Shown here: one piece after another, positions 1 through 9,117 of the stretch | How the letters are laid out: every line of letters starts with the position of its first letter | How positions within the stretch are numbered: position 1 is the first letter of the stretch | DNA from: Enterobacter sp. Bisph1 | GTDB taxonomy: Bacteria; Pseudomonadota; Gammaproteobacteria; Enterobacterales; Enterobacteriaceae | Assembly (NCBI RefSeq): GCF_000814905.1 | Contig: NZ_JXAG01000043.1 | Span: 1 to 64,000, forward strand | DNA: 64,000 bases | Direction of reading: 5' to 3' | Notes under the pieces: generated by a model | The model's database searches: none | Seen by the model: the letters and a program-made list of their open reading frames with translations, nothing else | Told to the model about the DNA's origin: nothing | Program-made: the position numbers and the translations under genes

Positions 1-85
1 ATCCAGTCATCTGAGTGCCCACACAGATTGTCTGATAAATTGTTAAAGAGCAGTTGCGACGCGGCTTTCAGCTCACTGTCGCGAG
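1..85 (-). other. rRNA operon leader with boxA antitermination signal
   Basis: Read on the minus strand this is the transcribed leader of a ribosomal RNA operon. TGCTCTTTAACA at 52-41 is the boxA motif bound by the Nus antitermination complex, and GTGTGGGCACT at 24-14 is the conserved boxC-like segment after it. The leader leads out of the left edge of the window, so the 16S gene begins outside. In E. coli gmhB is likewise followed by rrnH, which matches the gmhB neighbour here. Confidence 0.93.
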
Positions 86-92
86 GTGGCGT

Positions 93-120
93 ATATTACG
101 CTTTCCTCTTTCAGAGTCAA
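93..120 (-). promoter_or_regulatory. rRNA operon promoter P2
   Basis: On the minus strand a -35 TTGACT (120-115) and a -10 TAATAT (98-93) are separated by 16 bases, the spacing typical of rrn promoters. It lies between P1 and the boxA leader, as P2 does in enteric rrn operons. The downstream discriminator is GC-rich, which in this promoter class is linked to stringent control by ppGpp and DksA; dksA itself is at the other end of this window. Confidence 0.88.
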
Positions 121-201
121 CCCCGTTTTGCAGGATTTTTTCTCTTCCGACTTAACGTCGCTGCGGGATGTTCTTCGCTAGCGCCGTGTCGATGGAGGCG
201 C

Positions 202-258
202 ATTATAGGGAGCCAGGAAGGAATGACAAGCGGAAAAATGCATTTTTATTTCAACCGC
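202..258 (-). promoter_or_regulatory. rRNA operon promoter P1 with UP element
   Basis: On the minus strand a -35 TTGTCA (229-224) and a perfect -10 TATAAT (207-202) are 16 bases apart, followed by a GCGCC-type discriminator. The A/T-rich tract at 258-233 sits where the alpha-subunit-binding UP element lies in rrn P1 promoters. Fis sites would lie further upstream inside gmhB, but I did not identify any. The promoter begins only about 50 bases after the gmhB stop codon. Confidence 0.9.
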
Positions 259-278
259 TCATCTTTTCGTCATAACGG

Positions 279-845
279 CTATTTTTGGCGCTTTTTAATC
301 GCCGCCGGCAGCTCTGCAAGGCTGTTTATCACCCAATCGGCGCTATTTTCCGCTTCTTCCGTTATCGGTTTACCGGTGCGCACCAATACTTTGGTGCCAA
401 CATCGGCCGCCGATGCCGCCTGCATATCTTCCAGCTTATCGCCAACCATATAAGAAGCGGCCATATCAATGTGCAGAAAATCGCGCGCAGAGATAAGCAT
501 GCCCGGATGCGGTTTACGGCAATCACATACCTGGCGGAACTCCTCAACGGTGCCCTGCGGATGATGCGGACAATAATAGATACCGTCCAGGTCAACGCCA
601 CGATCGGCCAGAGACCAGTCCATCCACTCCGTTAAGGTTTCAAACTGCGCTTCGGTAAATTTGCCGCGGGCAATACCCGACTGGTTAGTGACCAGCACCA
701 GCGCAAAACCCATTTCCTTCAGTTCACGCATAGCGTCAATGACGCCATCAATAAATTCGAACGCGTCAATTTCATGGACATAGCCATGATCGACATTAAT
801 AGTGCCATCTCGATCGAGAAAAATAGCGGGTACAGACGTTGCCAC
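279..845 (-). CDS. gmhB: D-glycero-beta-D-manno-heptose 1,7-bisphosphate 7-phosphatase
   Basis: GmhB removes the C7 phosphate from heptose bisphosphate on the way to ADP-heptose, the precursor of the LPS inner core, in the cytoplasm. The 188-residue protein has the usual length for this HAD-family enzyme. The nucleophile motif DRDGTIN starts at Asp11, with the acid/base Asp13. The Zn-binding loop is visible as CPHH and VCDC (about residues 92-109), followed by RKPHPG (motif III lysine) and GDKLEDM (motif IV metal site). It stands alone, just upstream of the rRNA operon on the same strand and divergent from metN, as in E. coli. Confidence 0.96.
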   Translation of the reverse strand: MATSVPAIFLDRDGTINVDHGYVHEIDAFEFIDGVIDAMRELKEMGFALVLVTNQSGIARGKFTEAQFETLTEWMDWSLADRGVDLDGIYYCPHHPQGTVEEFRQVCDCRKPHPGMLISARDFLHIDMAASYMVGDKLEDMQAASAADVGTKVLVRTGKPITEEAENSADWVINSLAELPAAIKKRQK

Positions 846-934
846 GGGGTTGCTCCTGAAAAAGGCCTATGCGCTTAGTATCTCATGTTTCGCCACGCAG
901 GAAAGTGCTCATCGTTGATGAGTGACATTGATTT

Positions 935-950
935 AGACGTCTGGATGCCT
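935..950. promoter_or_regulatory. MET box (MetJ operator) upstream of metN
   Basis: AGACGTCT at 935-942 is a perfect copy of the 8-base MET box consensus. The adjoining GGATGCCT (943-950) is a weaker second unit; MetJ binds tandem boxes cooperatively with S-adenosylmethionine as corepressor. The site lies about 90 bases before metN, where the promoter is expected, so the methionine importer is probably repressed when methionine is plentiful. The second box is an inference from its spacing. Confidence 0.75.
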
Positions 951-1035
951 TACCATCCACTCTGTTTACGGCACGTAGCCGTAACCGGCGAAAGAAAATG
1001 CCACGGCTAACCCTTACTACGATAAAAATAATCTA

Positions 1036-2067
1036 ATGATTAAACTTTCCAATATCACCAAAGTGTTCCAGCAAGGGAACCGTACGATTCAGGCGTTAAA
1101 TAACGTTAGCCTGCACGTTCCCGCTGGCCAAATTTATGGCGTTATTGGCGCATCCGGTGCGGGTAAAAGTACGCTTATCCGTTGCGTCAACCTGCTGGAG
1201 CGTCCAACGCAGGGCAGCGTTTTGGTCGACGGTCAGGATCTGACCCAGATGTCGTCCGCCGATTTAACCAAAGCTCGCCGCCAAATTGGCATGATTTTCC
1301 AGCACTTTAACCTGCTCTCTTCGCGCACCGTTTTCGGCAATGTGGCTTTGCCGCTGGAATTGGATAACACCCCGCGTGATGAAATCACCCGTCGGGTAAA
1401 AGAACTACTCGATCTTGTGGGTCTGGCGGATAAGCATGATAGCTACCCGGCAAATCTCTCCGGCGGGCAAAAGCAGCGCGTCGCCATTGCGCGTGCCCTT
1501 GCCAGTAACCCAAAAGTGCTGCTGTGTGATGAAGCCACCAGCGCCTTAGACCCGGCCACCACCCGTTCTATTCTCGAACTGTTGAAAGACATTAACCGTC
1601 GCCTTGGCCTGACCATCCTGCTGATTACTCATGAAATGGACGTGGTAAAACGCATTTGCGACTGTGTGGCGGTGATCAGCAACGGCGAACTGATTGAACA
1701 GGATACGGTGAGCGAAGTGTTCTCCCATCCGAAAACGCCGCTGGCGCAGCAGTTTATTCAGGCGACGCTGCATCTGGATATCCCAGAAGATTATTTGCAA
1801 CGTTTGCATACGCAACCCCGGGCGCACAGCGTACCGATGCTGCGAATGGAGTTTACCGGCCAGTCCGTCGATGCCCCGCTGCTGTCGGAAACGGCGCGTC
1901 GGTTTAATGTGAACAACAATATTATCAGCGCGCAGATGGATTACGCGGGCGGCGTGAAATTCGGCATTATGTTGACGGAGATGCACGGCACTTCGCAGGA
2001 TACGCAGGCGGCTATCGCCTGGTTGCAAGAACACCATGTAAAAGTAGAGGTACTCGGTTATGTCTGA
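1036..2067 (+). CDS. metN: Methionine ABC importer, ATP-binding subunit MetN
   Basis: MetN is the ATPase of the MetNIQ high-affinity D/L-methionine importer on the cytoplasmic face of the inner membrane. The 343-residue length is standard. Walker [10 protein letters not shown] is at residues 38-46, the signature is LSGGQKQR, and Walker B is [11 protein letters not shown]. The last 100 residues form the C-terminal NIL/ACT-like domain known to bind methionine and shut the transporter down (trans-inhibition). It starts the metNIQ operon below a MET box and overlaps metI by 8 bases, indicating translational coupling. Confidence 0.98.
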   Translation: MIKLSNITKVFQQGNRTIQALNNVSLHVPAGQIYGVIGASGAGKSTLIRCVNLLERPTQGSVLVDGQDLTQMSSADLTKARRQIGMIFQHFNLLSSRTVFGNVALPLELDNTPRDEITRRVKELLDLVGLADKHDSYPANLSGGQKQRVAIARALASNPKVLLCDEATSALDPATTRSILELLKDINRRLGLTILLITHEMDVVKRICDCVAVISNGELIEQDTVSEVFSHPKTPLAQQFIQATLHLDIPEDYLQRLHTQPRAHSVPMLRMEFTGQSVDAPLLSETARRFNVNNNIISAQMDYAGGVKFGIMLTEMHGTSQDTQAAIAWLQEHHVKVEVLGYV

Positions 2068-2713
2068 GGCAATGATGTGGCTCTTTGCCCGCAGCATCTG
2101 GGAAACGTTATTTATGACCTTTGCTTCAGGCCTGCTGGGCTTTGTCATCGGTCTGCCGTTTGGCGTGCTGCTGTATGTGACGCGCCCGGGTCAGATTATG
2201 CAAAACCCAGGGCTGTATCGCGTGATCTCGGCGCTGGTGAATATTTTCCGCTCCATTCCCTTTATCATTTTACTGGTCTGGATGATCCCGTTCACCCGCG
2301 TGATTGTCGGTACATCAATTGGGCTTTACGCCGTTATCGTTCCACTGACCATCGGCGCGGCACCCTTTATTGCGCGGATGGTAGAAAACACGCTGCTGGA
2401 GTTGCCTGCTGGTCTGATTGAAGCTTCACGCGCTATGGGCGCGACGCCGATGCAGATCATTCGCAAAGTGCTGCTACCTGAAGCGCTGCCGGGGCTGATT
2501 AACGCAGCGACTATTACCTTAATTACCCTGGTGGGTTACTCAGCTATGGGCGGAGCTGTCGGTGCAGGTGGTCTTGGGCAATTAGGTATCCGCTACGGCT
2601 ATGTGACCTACGATCCATTCGTAATGAATTCTGTACTGATCCTGCTCGTGGTGCTGGTTTACTTAATTCAGTTCGCAGGCGATCGTATCGTCCGGGCTGT
2701 GACGCACAAATAA
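2060..2713 (+). CDS. metI: Methionine ABC importer, permease subunit MetI
   Basis: MetI is the membrane-spanning subunit of the methionine importer; a homodimer pairs with two MetN subunits. The 217-residue protein is strongly hydrophobic with about five membrane segments. It contains the permease EAA-type loop (around [25 protein letters not shown], given here only by position, about residues 121-145) that docks on the ATPase. The start ATG at 2060 lies inside the end of metN. metQ follows after 42 bases with a good ribosome binding site. Confidence 0.97.
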   Translation: MSEAMMWLFARSIWETLFMTFASGLLGFVIGLPFGVLLYVTRPGQIMQNPGLYRVISALVNIFRSIPFIILLVWMIPFTRVIVGTSIGLYAVIVPLTIGAAPFIARMVENTLLELPAGLIEASRAMGATPMQIIRKVLLPEALPGLINAATITLITLVGYSAMGGAVGAGGLGQLGIRYGYVTYDPFVMNSVLILLVVLVYLIQFAGDRIVRAVTHK

Positions 2714-2755
2714 CGTTACACACAACATAACGATTCAGATAGAAAGGAAAACATC

Positions 2756-3571
2756 ATGGCGTTTAAATTTAAGACCGTTGCGGCAGTCGGTGCTCTGCTG
2801 GGTTCGCTGGCGCTGGTCGGTTGCGGCCAGGACGAAAAAGATCCGAATCACATCAAAGTCGGGGTGATCGTGGGTGCTGAAGAGCAGGTTGCTAAAGCGG
2901 CACAGAAAGTGGCGAAAGAAAAATATGGCCTCGACGTTGAACTGGTCACGTTCAATGATTACGTGTTACCGAACGAAGCCCTGAGTAAAGGCGATATCGA
3001 CGCCAATGCTTTCCAGCATAAACCGTACCTCGATCAGCAGATTAAAGACCGTGGTTTTAAACTGGTTCCGGTCGGTAATACCTTCGTTTACCCGATCGCC
3101 GGCTATTCGAAAAAAATCACATCCCTGACGCAACTGCAGGACGGTTCTCAGGTAGCGGTACCCAACGATCCGACCAACCTTGGCCGTTCCCTGCTGCTGT
3201 TGCAGAAAGAGAACCTGATTAAGCTGAAAGACGGCGTAGGTCTGATGCCAAGCGTGCTGGACATCACCGAAAACCCGAAAAATCTTAAGATTGTTGAACT
3301 GGAAGCGCCACAGCTGCCGCGTTCTCTCGACGATGCGCAGATCGCACTGGCGGTCATTAACACCACTTACGCCAGCCAGATTGACCTGACGCCGGAAAAA
3401 AATGGCATCTTCGTGGAAGATAAAAACTCACCGTACGTCAACCTGATCGTTGCTCGCGAAGATAATAAAGACGCGGAAAACGTGAAGAAATTCGTGCAGG
3501 CTTATCATTCTGATGAAGTCAGCGAAGCCGCCAATAAAGTCTTCAACGGCGGCGCGGTGAAGGGCTGGTAA
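2756..3571 (+). CDS. metQ: Methionine-binding lipoprotein MetQ
   Basis: MetQ captures methionine in the periplasm and delivers it to MetNI. The 271-residue protein starts with a lipoprotein signal peptide ending in the lipobox LVGC, with Cys23 the lipidated residue. The mature part matches the NlpA/MetQ substrate-binding family, including the conserved segments PNEALSKGDIDANAFQHKPY (about residues 81-100) and DPTNLGRSL. AAAGGAAAAC before the ATG serves as ribosome binding site. It is the last gene of metNIQ and is followed by a hairpin terminator. Confidence 0.97.
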   Translation: MAFKFKTVAAVGALLGSLALVGCGQDEKDPNHIKVGVIVGAEEQVAKAAQKVAKEKYGLDVELVTFNDYVLPNEALSKGDIDANAFQHKPYLDQQIKDRGFKLVPVGNTFVYPIAGYSKKITSLTQLQDGSQVAVPNDPTNLGRSLLLLQKENLIKLKDGVGLMPSVLDITENPKNLKIVELEAPQLPRSLDDAQIALAVINTTYASQIDLTPEKNGIFVEDKNSPYVNLIVAREDNKDAENVKKFVQAYHSDEVSEAANKVFNGGAVKGW

Positions 3572-3595
3572 TCTCTGCCGTCTGTAATATCATTC

Positions 3596-3617
3596 AAGGC
3601 GGGCGCAAGCCCGCCTT
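3596..3617 (+). terminator. Terminator after metNIQ
   Basis: AAGGCGGGC (3596-3604) and GCCCGCCTT (3609-3617) form a perfect 9-bp stem with a GCAA tetraloop. The following GTCATTTGTG is only weakly U-rich, so termination may be partial. It lies between metQ and rcsF. Confidence 0.7.
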
Positions 3618-3679
3618 GTCATTTGTGCACGCGCCTGATTCAATAAGCGGCGTTAAGAACATTACTTCGAGGATACATT

Positions 3680-4084
3680 ATGCGTGCTTTACCGATCTGT
3701 TTATTAGCATTCATGCTAAGCGGCTGTTCACTGCTAAGCAGATCCCCTGTCCCACCTGTTAAAAGCACCGCCTCGGCGCCAAAAGCAGAACCGGAGAAAC
3801 CAAAGGCCACGCGCGCAGCACCGGTAAGAGTCATTACGGATCCCGCTGAACTGGTCGGTAAACCGTTCCGCGATCTGGGTGAAGTCACCGGTGAATCTTG
3901 CCAGGCCACTAACCAGGACTCGCCGCCAAACATCCCTACCGCGCGTAAACGCATGCAGATTAACGCCTCTAAGCTGAAAGCGAATGCGGTTCTGCAGCAC
4001 AGCTGTGAAGTAACCAGCGGCACGCCGGGCTGTTACCGTCAGGCGGTTTGTGTCGGATCTGCGCTGAATATCTCGAGCAAATGA
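3680..4084 (+). CDS. rcsF: Outer-membrane lipoprotein RcsF, envelope stress sensor
   Basis: RcsF is the outer-membrane sensor that feeds LPS and peptidoglycan damage signals to the Rcs phosphorelay through IgaA, and is threaded through BamA-porin complexes. The 134 residues equal the E. coli length. The signal peptide ends in LSGC with lipidated Cys16; Ser17 is not an inner-membrane retention Asp. A proline/lysine-rich linker (about 22-50) precedes the folded domain, whose four cysteines (in GESCQ, HSCEV, PGCYR and AVCVG) form the two known nonconsecutive disulfides. Its TGA overlaps the trmO start (ATGA). Confidence 0.97.
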   Translation: MRALPICLLAFMLSGCSLLSRSPVPPVKSTASAPKAEPEKPKATRAAPVRVITDPAELVGKPFRDLGEVTGESCQATNQDSPPNIPTARKRMQINASKLKANAVLQHSCEVTSGTPGCYRQAVCVGSALNISSK

Positions 4085-4788
4085 GTACATTTGCTTTCGA
4101 GCAAATCGGCGTCATCCGCTCACCTTATAAAGAGAAGTTTGCCGTACCGCGCCAGCCAGGCCTTGTGAAACACGGCGGCGGCGAACTTCACTTACTGCCT
4201 CCTTATAACCAGCCCGATGCCGTCCGTGGTCTTGAAGGTTTTAGCCATCTGTGGGTGCTTTTCGTGTTTCATCAAACGATGGAAGGCGGCTGGCGCCCCA
4301 CCGTGCGTCCGCCGCGGCTGGGGGGAAACGCCAGAATGGGAGTGTTCGCCACCCGCTCGACCTTTCGCCCTAACCCGGTTGGCATGTCGCTGGTTGAGTT
4401 GAAAGGGATATGCTGTGAGAAGGATCGTGTCATTTTGCAGCTTGGCAGCCTCGATCTGGTCGATGGCACGCCGGTGGTGGATATTAAACCCTATTTGCCC
4501 TTTGCCGAAGCCCTGCCGCAGGCACAGGCAAGCTACGCGCAGCAGGCGCCCGTAGCGGAAATAGCCGTTACGTTTAGCGCGGGTGTTGAATCGCAGCTAA
4601 CCCTTCTTGAAGCACGCTATCCGCAGATAAAAAACTTTCTGCGGGAAGTGCTGGCGCAGGATCCGCGTCCGGCTTATAAGAAAGGCGAAGAGCAAGGGAA
4701 AACCTATGCCGTCTGGCTGCTTGATTTCAACGTGCGCTGGCGCGTAACGGATGACGGATTTGAAGTCTTTGCTCTTGAAGCACGCTAA
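4081..4788 (+). CDS. trmO: tRNA (adenine(37)-N6)-methyltransferase TrmO
   Basis: TrmO (TsaA/YaeB) uses S-adenosylmethionine to methylate N6 of t6A37 in tRNA-Thr(GGU), giving m6t6A. The ATG at 4081 was chosen because it overlaps the rcsF stop codon and yields a 235-residue protein beginning MSTFAFEQIGVIRSP, collinear with the E. coli protein; a longer in-frame extension upstream lies inside rcsF. Family motifs seen are RSPYKEKF, PRLGGNARMGVFATRS, RPNPVG and DIKPYLP. The ATGA overlap suggests translational coupling to rcsF. Confidence 0.95.
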   Translation: MSTFAFEQIGVIRSPYKEKFAVPRQPGLVKHGGGELHLLPPYNQPDAVRGLEGFSHLWVLFVFHQTMEGGWRPTVRPPRLGGNARMGVFATRSTFRPNPVGMSLVELKGICCEKDRVILQLGSLDLVDGTPVVDIKPYLPFAEALPQAQASYAQQAPVAEIAVTFSAGVESQLTLLEARYPQIKNFLREVLAQDPRPAYKKGEEQGKTYAVWLLDFNVRWRVTDDGFEVFALEAR

Positions 4789-4900
4789 TTTTATTTCCTT
4801 CTCTTTTGGCATCTCTGCCAGGCTGATAAACTAAGCCACTTTTTTCTGTGTCAGGCCTCTCGCAGGCCTGTGCCAATTGTCCAAATGGAACCGTAACAAC

Positions 4901-6619
4901 ATGCGTACTAGCCAATACTTGCTCTCTACTCTGAAGGAGACGCCTGCCGACGCCGAAGTCATCAGCCATCAGCTGATGCTGCGCGCCGGGATGATCCGCA
5001 AACTGGCCTCCGGGTTGTACACCTGGTTGCCGACCGGTTTGCGCGTTCTGAAAAAAGTCGAAAACATCGTGCGTGAAGAGATGAATAACGCCGGTGCGAT
5101 TGAGGTGTCCATGCCAGTAGTGCAGCCCGCTGACCTGTGGCAGGAGAGCGGCCGCTGGGAGCAATATGGCCCGGAGCTGCTGCGCTTTGTCGATCGCGGC
5201 GATCGTCCGTTTGTGCTTGGCCCGACTCATGAAGAAGTGATTACCGATCTGATTCGTAACGAGCTGAACTCCTACAAACAGCTGCCGCTGAACTTCTTTC
5301 AGATCCAGACCAAATTCCGCGATGAAGTGCGTCCGCGTTTCGGCGTAATGCGCTCACGCGAATTCCTGATGAAAGATGCTTACTCTTTCCATACGTCTCA
5401 GGAATCTCTGCAGGAGACGTACGATGCGATGTACGCCGCCTACAGCAAAATCTTTAGCCGTATGGGTCTCGATTTCCGCGCGGTACAGGCGGATACCGGT
5501 TCTATCGGCGGTAGCGCTTCCCATGAGTTCCAGGTGCTGGCGCAGAGCGGTGAAGATGATGTGATCTTCTCTGACTCTTCCGACTTTGCCGCTAACATCG
5601 AATTTGCCGAAGCGCTGGCCCCGAAAGCGCCGCGCGCCGCCGCTACGCAGGAAATGACGCTGGTTGACACGCCGAACGCGAAAACCATCGCCGAGCTGGT
5701 TGAGCAGTTTAATCTGCCGATTGAAAAAACCGTCAAAACCCTGCTGGTCAAAGCGGTAGAAGGCAGCAGCTCGCCGCTGGTTGCGCTGCTGGTTCGTGGC
5801 GACCATGAGCTGAACGAAGTGAAAGCCGAGAAGCTGGAGCTGGTTGCCGCGCCGTTAACCTTCGCTACCGAAGCGGAAATCCGCGCGCTGGTGAATGCGG
5901 GTCCGGGTTCCCTTGGCCCGGTCAACATGCCGGTTCCGGTGATTATCGATCGCACGGTGGCGGCAATGAGCGATTTCGCCGCCGGTGCCAATATCGACGG
6001 TAAGCACTACTTTGGCATCAACTGGGATCGCGATGTCGCCACCCCGACCGTTGCGGATATCCGTAACGTTGTTGCCGGCGATCCGAGCCCGGACGGCAAA
6101 GGGACGCTGCTTATCAAGCGCGGGATTGAAGTTGGTCATATTTTCCAGCTGGGCACCAAATACTCACAGGCGTTGAACGCCGCAGTTCAGGGCGAAGATG
6201 GCCGTAACCAGATCCTCACCATGGGCTGCTACGGTATCGGCGTAACGCGCGTGGTCGCGGCGGCGATTGAGCAGAACAACGACGAACGCGGGATCATCTG
6301 GCCGGATGCGATTGCCCCGTTCCAGGTAGCGCTGCTGCCGATGAACATGCACAAATCCTATCGCGTGCAGGAGCTGGCGGAAAAAATCTACGCCGAGCTG
6401 CGTGCGCAGGGCATTGAAGTGCTGATGGATGACCGTAAAGAGCGCCCGGGCGTGATGTTTGCCGATATGGAACTGATCGGTATTCCGCACACGGTGGTGA
6501 TTGGCGATCGCAACCTCGATAACGACGATATTGAGTACAAATACCGTCGTAATGGCGAGAAGCAGCTCATCAAAACCGGCGACATCGTCAGCTATCTGGT
6601 AAAACAGATTAAAGGTTGA
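4901..6619 (+). CDS. proS: Prolyl-tRNA synthetase
   Basis: ProS charges tRNA-Pro in the cytoplasm. The start at 4901 ([15 protein letters not shown]) gives 572 residues, the same as E. coli; an upstream in-frame start at 4877 would add 8 residues with no family support. The class II core shows motif 2 around [16 protein letters not shown] and motif 3 in [13 protein letters not shown]. Between them is the bacterial-type insertion (INS, about residues 225-400) that hydrolyses mischarged Ala-tRNA-Pro. The C-terminal anticodon-binding domain follows. It is monocistronic with a strong terminator directly after the stop. Confidence 0.98.
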   Translation: MRTSQYLLSTLKETPADAEVISHQLMLRAGMIRKLASGLYTWLPTGLRVLKKVENIVREEMNNAGAIEVSMPVVQPADLWQESGRWEQYGPELLRFVDRGDRPFVLGPTHEEVITDLIRNELNSYKQLPLNFFQIQTKFRDEVRPRFGVMRSREFLMKDAYSFHTSQESLQETYDAMYAAYSKIFSRMGLDFRAVQADTGSIGGSASHEFQVLAQSGEDDVIFSDSSDFAANIEFAEALAPKAPRAAATQEMTLVDTPNAKTIAELVEQFNLPIEKTVKTLLVKAVEGSSSPLVALLVRGDHELNEVKAEKLELVAAPLTFATEAEIRALVNAGPGSLGPVNMPVPVIIDRTVAAMSDFAAGANIDGKHYFGINWDRDVATPTVADIRNVVAGDPSPDGKGTLLIKRGIEVGHIFQLGTKYSQALNAAVQGEDGRNQILTMGCYGIGVTRVVAAAIEQNNDERGIIWPDAIAPFQVALLPMNMHKSYRVQELAEKIYAELRAQGIEVLMDDRKERPGVMFADMELIGIPHTVVIGDRNLDNDDIEYKYRRNGEKQLIKTGDIVSYLVKQIKG

Positions 6620-6626
6620 TGGCATA

Positions 6627-6654
6627 AGAGGTCCATTTCAGGGCCTCTTTTTTT
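6627..6654 (+). terminator. Intrinsic terminator of proS
   Basis: AGAGGTCC (6627-6634) pairs with GGGCCTCT (6641-6648), with one G-U pair and a six-base loop, and is followed by an unbroken run of T. It begins seven bases after the proS stop codon. Confidence 0.93.
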
Positions 6655-6655
6655 A

Positions 6656-6695
6656 TCTATAGAACCCCCCTCTGGCTTAGCTCAGGGGCTATAGA
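6656..6695. repeat. Imperfect inverted repeat between proS and nlpE
   Basis: TCTATAG (6656-6662) is matched by CTATAGA (6689-6695). Inside it CCCC (from 6665) can pair with GGGG (6685-6688), making a bulged hairpin with a 16-base apex. It lies between the proS terminator and the nlpE terminator, in a gap where the two genes converge. I assign no function. Confidence 0.55.
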
Positions 6696-6727
6696 CAAAA
6701 AGAGCGGTCCGCCATCGCGGGCCGCTC
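6696..6727 (-). terminator. Intrinsic terminator of nlpE
   Basis: On the minus strand an 11-bp stem (6727-6717 with 6712-6702, one G-U) with a four-base loop is followed by a TTTTTG tract. It lies 20 bases after the nlpE stop codon, back to back with the proS terminator. Confidence 0.88.
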
Positions 6728-6747
6728 GGCTCATTGCAGGGATGCGC

Positions 6748-7443
6748 TTAATTGCCGCAATGCTTATCGGCGATAAATTTAGCGTCTTTATCCGCCACTA
6801 ATGTTTTCACCCCTTCGCCCGTGTCCGGGTTCGGTTCTAAGGTAAAGTGCCCCTCAACCACCAGCAGGATCGGTTTTGTATCGGTCCCGCGCGCTGCGGC
6901 GTAATCCCGCTCAAGCTGCGCGTTGCTGGCAACGCTCACTTTCTTACCGGTTGAACAATCGGTAAACACCGCCGCATCGGCCATATACATATACATGCCG
7001 CGCATCGCCATTGGCGTCGCCGGCAGGGCCGCATTCACCGGCTGGAGCGTGTAATTAAGCCGTGAGGAAATCGGGTTGCCTGCCCGATCAAGCATCTCCA
7101 GCGCATCACCTTTGACGCGGAAATAGATTTTTTCCCCGTGCGTATCGGTGAGGATCAACTTATCCGCGGTGCGCGCCCAGTTACCGTATGAACCGTACAT
7201 CGAAGGCGCTTTTCTCCCTTGATAGTGCTGGTTCATCACCCAACTGCCGTCTTTTTCCAGAAACAGCGAGGTTTCGATGCCTTCGCAGTCCGCGCAGGGC
7301 AAAACGCCGCGCCAGCTCTGCTGCATCGTTTTTAACTCTTCAACCCGTGTTGGTTGTACGGTCTCAACGTCGCCTCGGTGGTAACAACCGAAAAGCGTAA
7401 ACAGAGAACATCCCGCCAGCACAGCTAAAATCGCATTTTTCAC
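6748..7443 (-). CDS. nlpE: Outer-membrane lipoprotein NlpE, Cpx envelope stress activator
   Basis: NlpE (CutF) is an outer-membrane lipoprotein that activates the CpxAR system on surface contact or when lipoprotein trafficking fails. I chose the GTG at 7443: AAGGAA sits about 7 bases upstream, and translation begins directly with the signal peptide VKNAILAVLAG, as in E. coli. This gives 231 residues. The lipobox is LFGC, with lipidated Cys20. The N-terminal domain carries the CADC motif (CXXC) in the VLPCADCEGIETSLFLE segment, and a second domain follows. An ATG further upstream would bury the signal peptide. Confidence 0.92.
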   Translation of the reverse strand: MKNAILAVLAGCSLFTLFGCYHRGDVETVQPTRVEELKTMQQSWRGVLPCADCEGIETSLFLEKDGSWVMNQHYQGRKAPSMYGSYGNWARTADKLILTDTHGEKIYFRVKGDALEMLDRAGNPISSRLNYTLQPVNAALPATPMAMRGMYMYMADAAVFTDCSTGKKVSVASNAQLERDYAAARGTDTKPILLVVEGHFTLEPNPDTGEGVKTLVADKDAKFIADKHCGN

Positions 7444-7477
7444 GCTCAATTCCTTATGTTGTGTTAATGATTCCCCG

Positions 7478-7900
7478 TCAGCCCTCATGGCGACGAACCT
7501 TGCCGCGTAGCGCTTTTACCGACGATTTTTGCGCCTTGCCCGTCAGTCGCCGCTCTTTGGATGCGCGGGTCGGACGCGTCGCCCGGCGGCTCTTTTGCAC
7601 TGCGGTTAACTCTTTAATTAGCGCCACCAGTCGGGCAATCGCCGCTTCGCGGTTCATCTCCTGACTGCGGTACTCCTGCGCTTTTATTACCACCCAGCCA
7701 TCGCTGCTAATCAGATGGTGCGACGTTTCCAGTAATCGCGCTTTATAATACTCAGGCAGGCTTGAGGCCCGAATGTCAAAACGCAAATGGATAGCCGTGG
7801 AGCTTTTATTCACATTTTGACCGCCCGCGCCCTGCGCCCGCACGGCGGTAATCTCCAGCTCTTGTTCATTGATAGAGACCGAACGGGAGATGACAATCAT
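7478..7900 (-). CDS. arfB: Alternative ribosome-rescue factor ArfB (peptidyl-tRNA hydrolase)
   Basis: ArfB (YaeJ) frees ribosomes stalled on mRNA lacking a stop codon by hydrolysing peptidyl-tRNA. The release-factor catalytic GGQ is at residues 26-28 within [15 protein letters not shown]. The C-terminal tail after about residue 105 is very rich in Lys and Arg ([26 protein letters not shown]); in E. coli this tail enters the empty mRNA channel. Length 140 matches the family. Its start overlaps the end of yaeQ by 4 bases (ATGA), so the two form an operon. Confidence 0.97.
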   Translation of the reverse strand: MIVISRSVSINEQELEITAVRAQGAGGQNVNKSSTAIHLRFDIRASSLPEYYKARLLETSHHLISSDGWVVIKAQEYRSQEMNREAAIARLVALIKELTAVQKSRRATRPTRASKERRLTGKAQKSSVKALRGKVRRHEG

Positions 7901-8445
7901 TTCAGCGTCTGCCAGACGTCGAAATGAATTTCCAGGTTCTGACGGGCGTCCGATAACCAGATAGCTCCATCCTGTATCGTCGCCTGCAGCGTCATGGTCC
8001 TGTCGCTGGCAAACGCGCTCAATTGCGCCAGCTGTGTATCATCCAGATACCAGATGCTCAGATTACTCAACGACGCACAGCGCGACTGGTTTTGCTGCCA
8101 CCAAATTTGCGCCGCTCGTGAATTATAGGTAAAAAGCGCCACCTCTTTTGCCTGTGAGCAGGCTTTCTTCAATCGTTTCTCATCCGGCAGGCCAAGTTCA
8201 ATCCACAAATCGATGCCGAGATAGTCATTGCGCAGCCATACTTCCGGCTCGTCATCGGCGCTGAGGCCGCGGGTAAACTGCAGACGTTCATCGGCATATT
8301 TCATCCAGGCCAGCAGGCGCAGCATCATACGCTCCTGCGTTTCGGAAGGATGGCGAGCCAGCGTTAACGTCGCATCTAAAAACTGATTACGATCCAAATC
8401 AGCCACGTTCACCGTCGCTTTATAAATTGTTGCCTTTAAGGCCAT
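7897..8445 (-). CDS. yaeQ: YaeQ family protein (PD-(D/E)XK nuclease-like fold)
   Basis: This 182-residue protein is a full-length YaeQ. The family has a variant PD-(D/E)XK nuclease fold and was first noted as a suppressor affecting RfaH-dependent haemolysin expression; its biochemical role is not settled. The sequence shows [16 protein letters not shown] in the middle, where the conserved acidic and lysine residues of the fold are expected. It is translated first in the yaeQ-arfB operon and ends in an ATGA overlap with arfB. Its promoter must lie in 8446-8640, shared with divergent yaeP. Confidence 0.93.
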   Translation of the reverse strand: MALKATIYKATVNVADLDRNQFLDATLTLARHPSETQERMMLRLLAWMKYADERLQFTRGLSADDEPEVWLRNDYLGIDLWIELGLPDEKRLKKACSQAKEVALFTYNSRAAQIWWQQNQSRCASLSNLSIWYLDDTQLAQLSAFASDRTMTLQATIQDGAIWLSDARQNLEIHFDVWQTLK

Positions 8446-8557
8446 AACACCGCTCCTTCATAAAATGGCCGCTATTGTAGCGAATATAAGCATAACGCGC
8501 TGTTATCTCTTGCCGCTGCGGGTATTCATCGCTCTGATAATGATTAACAAGGTATGG

Positions 8558-8563
8558 TATAGT
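8558..8563 (+). promoter_or_regulatory. Possible -10 element for yaeP-rof
   Basis: TATAGT at 8558-8563 is a good -10 hexamer about 80 bases before yaeP. The -35 position holds only TGATAA, so the call is tentative. The rest of the 195-base yaeQ-yaeP gap shows no other clear signal. Confidence 0.35.
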
Positions 8564-8640
8564 CACCTTGCTAAACACAGTGTAACTTCGTAGGCTTAGA
8601 GGTATCTCACAGTAAAGTCAGCTTGCTGACAGGAGGTGAT

Positions 8641-8841
8641 ATGAACAATTATTGTGAGTTAGTACGCAGACGTTATGCGGAAATCGCCAGCGGAGATTTA
8701 GGGTATATCCCGGATGCGCTGGGGTGCGTGTTGAAAGTGCTGAATGAAATGGCGTCGGATGACACCGTTTCAGAGTCGGTCAGGGAAAAGGCGGCGTATG
8801 CTGCCGCGAACTTACTGGTGAGCGATTATGTCAATGAATGA
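8641..8841 (+). CDS. yaeP: YaeP family protein (UPF0253), function unknown
   Basis: A 66-residue protein nearly identical to E. coli YaeP, with [21 protein letters not shown] at the start (positions 1-21) and [18 protein letters not shown] at the end. The ATG at 8641 is preceded by AGGAGGT, an excellent ribosome binding site, which decides it over an in-frame start six codons upstream. The family has no established function. It overlaps rof by 14 bases and is probably cotranscribed with it. Confidence 0.93.
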   Translation: MNNYCELVRRRYAEIASGDLGYIPDALGCVLKVLNEMASDDTVSESVREKAAYAAANLLVSDYVNE

Positions 8842-9088
8842 TGCCTATCAACCCATCAACTGTGATGACTATGACAACCTTGAGCTCGCCTGCCAGCATC
8901 ATCTTTTATTGACGCTGGAACTAAAAGACGGCGAGGTGCTCAGCGCCAAAGCCAGCGATCTGGTCTCACGTAAAAATGTGGAGTATCTGGTGGTCGACGT
9001 TGCAGGCAGCGCCCGCGAACTGCGTCTCGATAAAATTACCAGCTTCAGCCATCCTGAAATCGGCACCGTTGTGGTGAGCGAGTCCTGA
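8828..9088 (+). CDS. rof: Rho-binding antiterminator Rof (YaeO)
   Basis: Rof binds the N-terminal RNA-binding region of transcription termination factor Rho and blocks Rho-dependent termination. The 86 residues match E. coli Rof in length and almost everywhere in sequence, including [16 protein letters not shown] near the N terminus and [19 protein letters not shown] at the C terminus, which form the Sm-like barrel. The start lies inside yaeP (14-base overlap). The GC-rich hairpin at 9097-9118 follows the stop but has no U tract on either strand. Confidence 0.95.
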   Translation: MSMNDAYQPINCDDYDNLELACQHHLLLTLELKDGEVLSAKASDLVSRKNVEYLVVDVAGSARELRLDKITSFSHPEIGTVVVSES

Positions 9089-9117
9089 TATTTTTTACGG
9101 GCAGCGCACGCTGCCCG

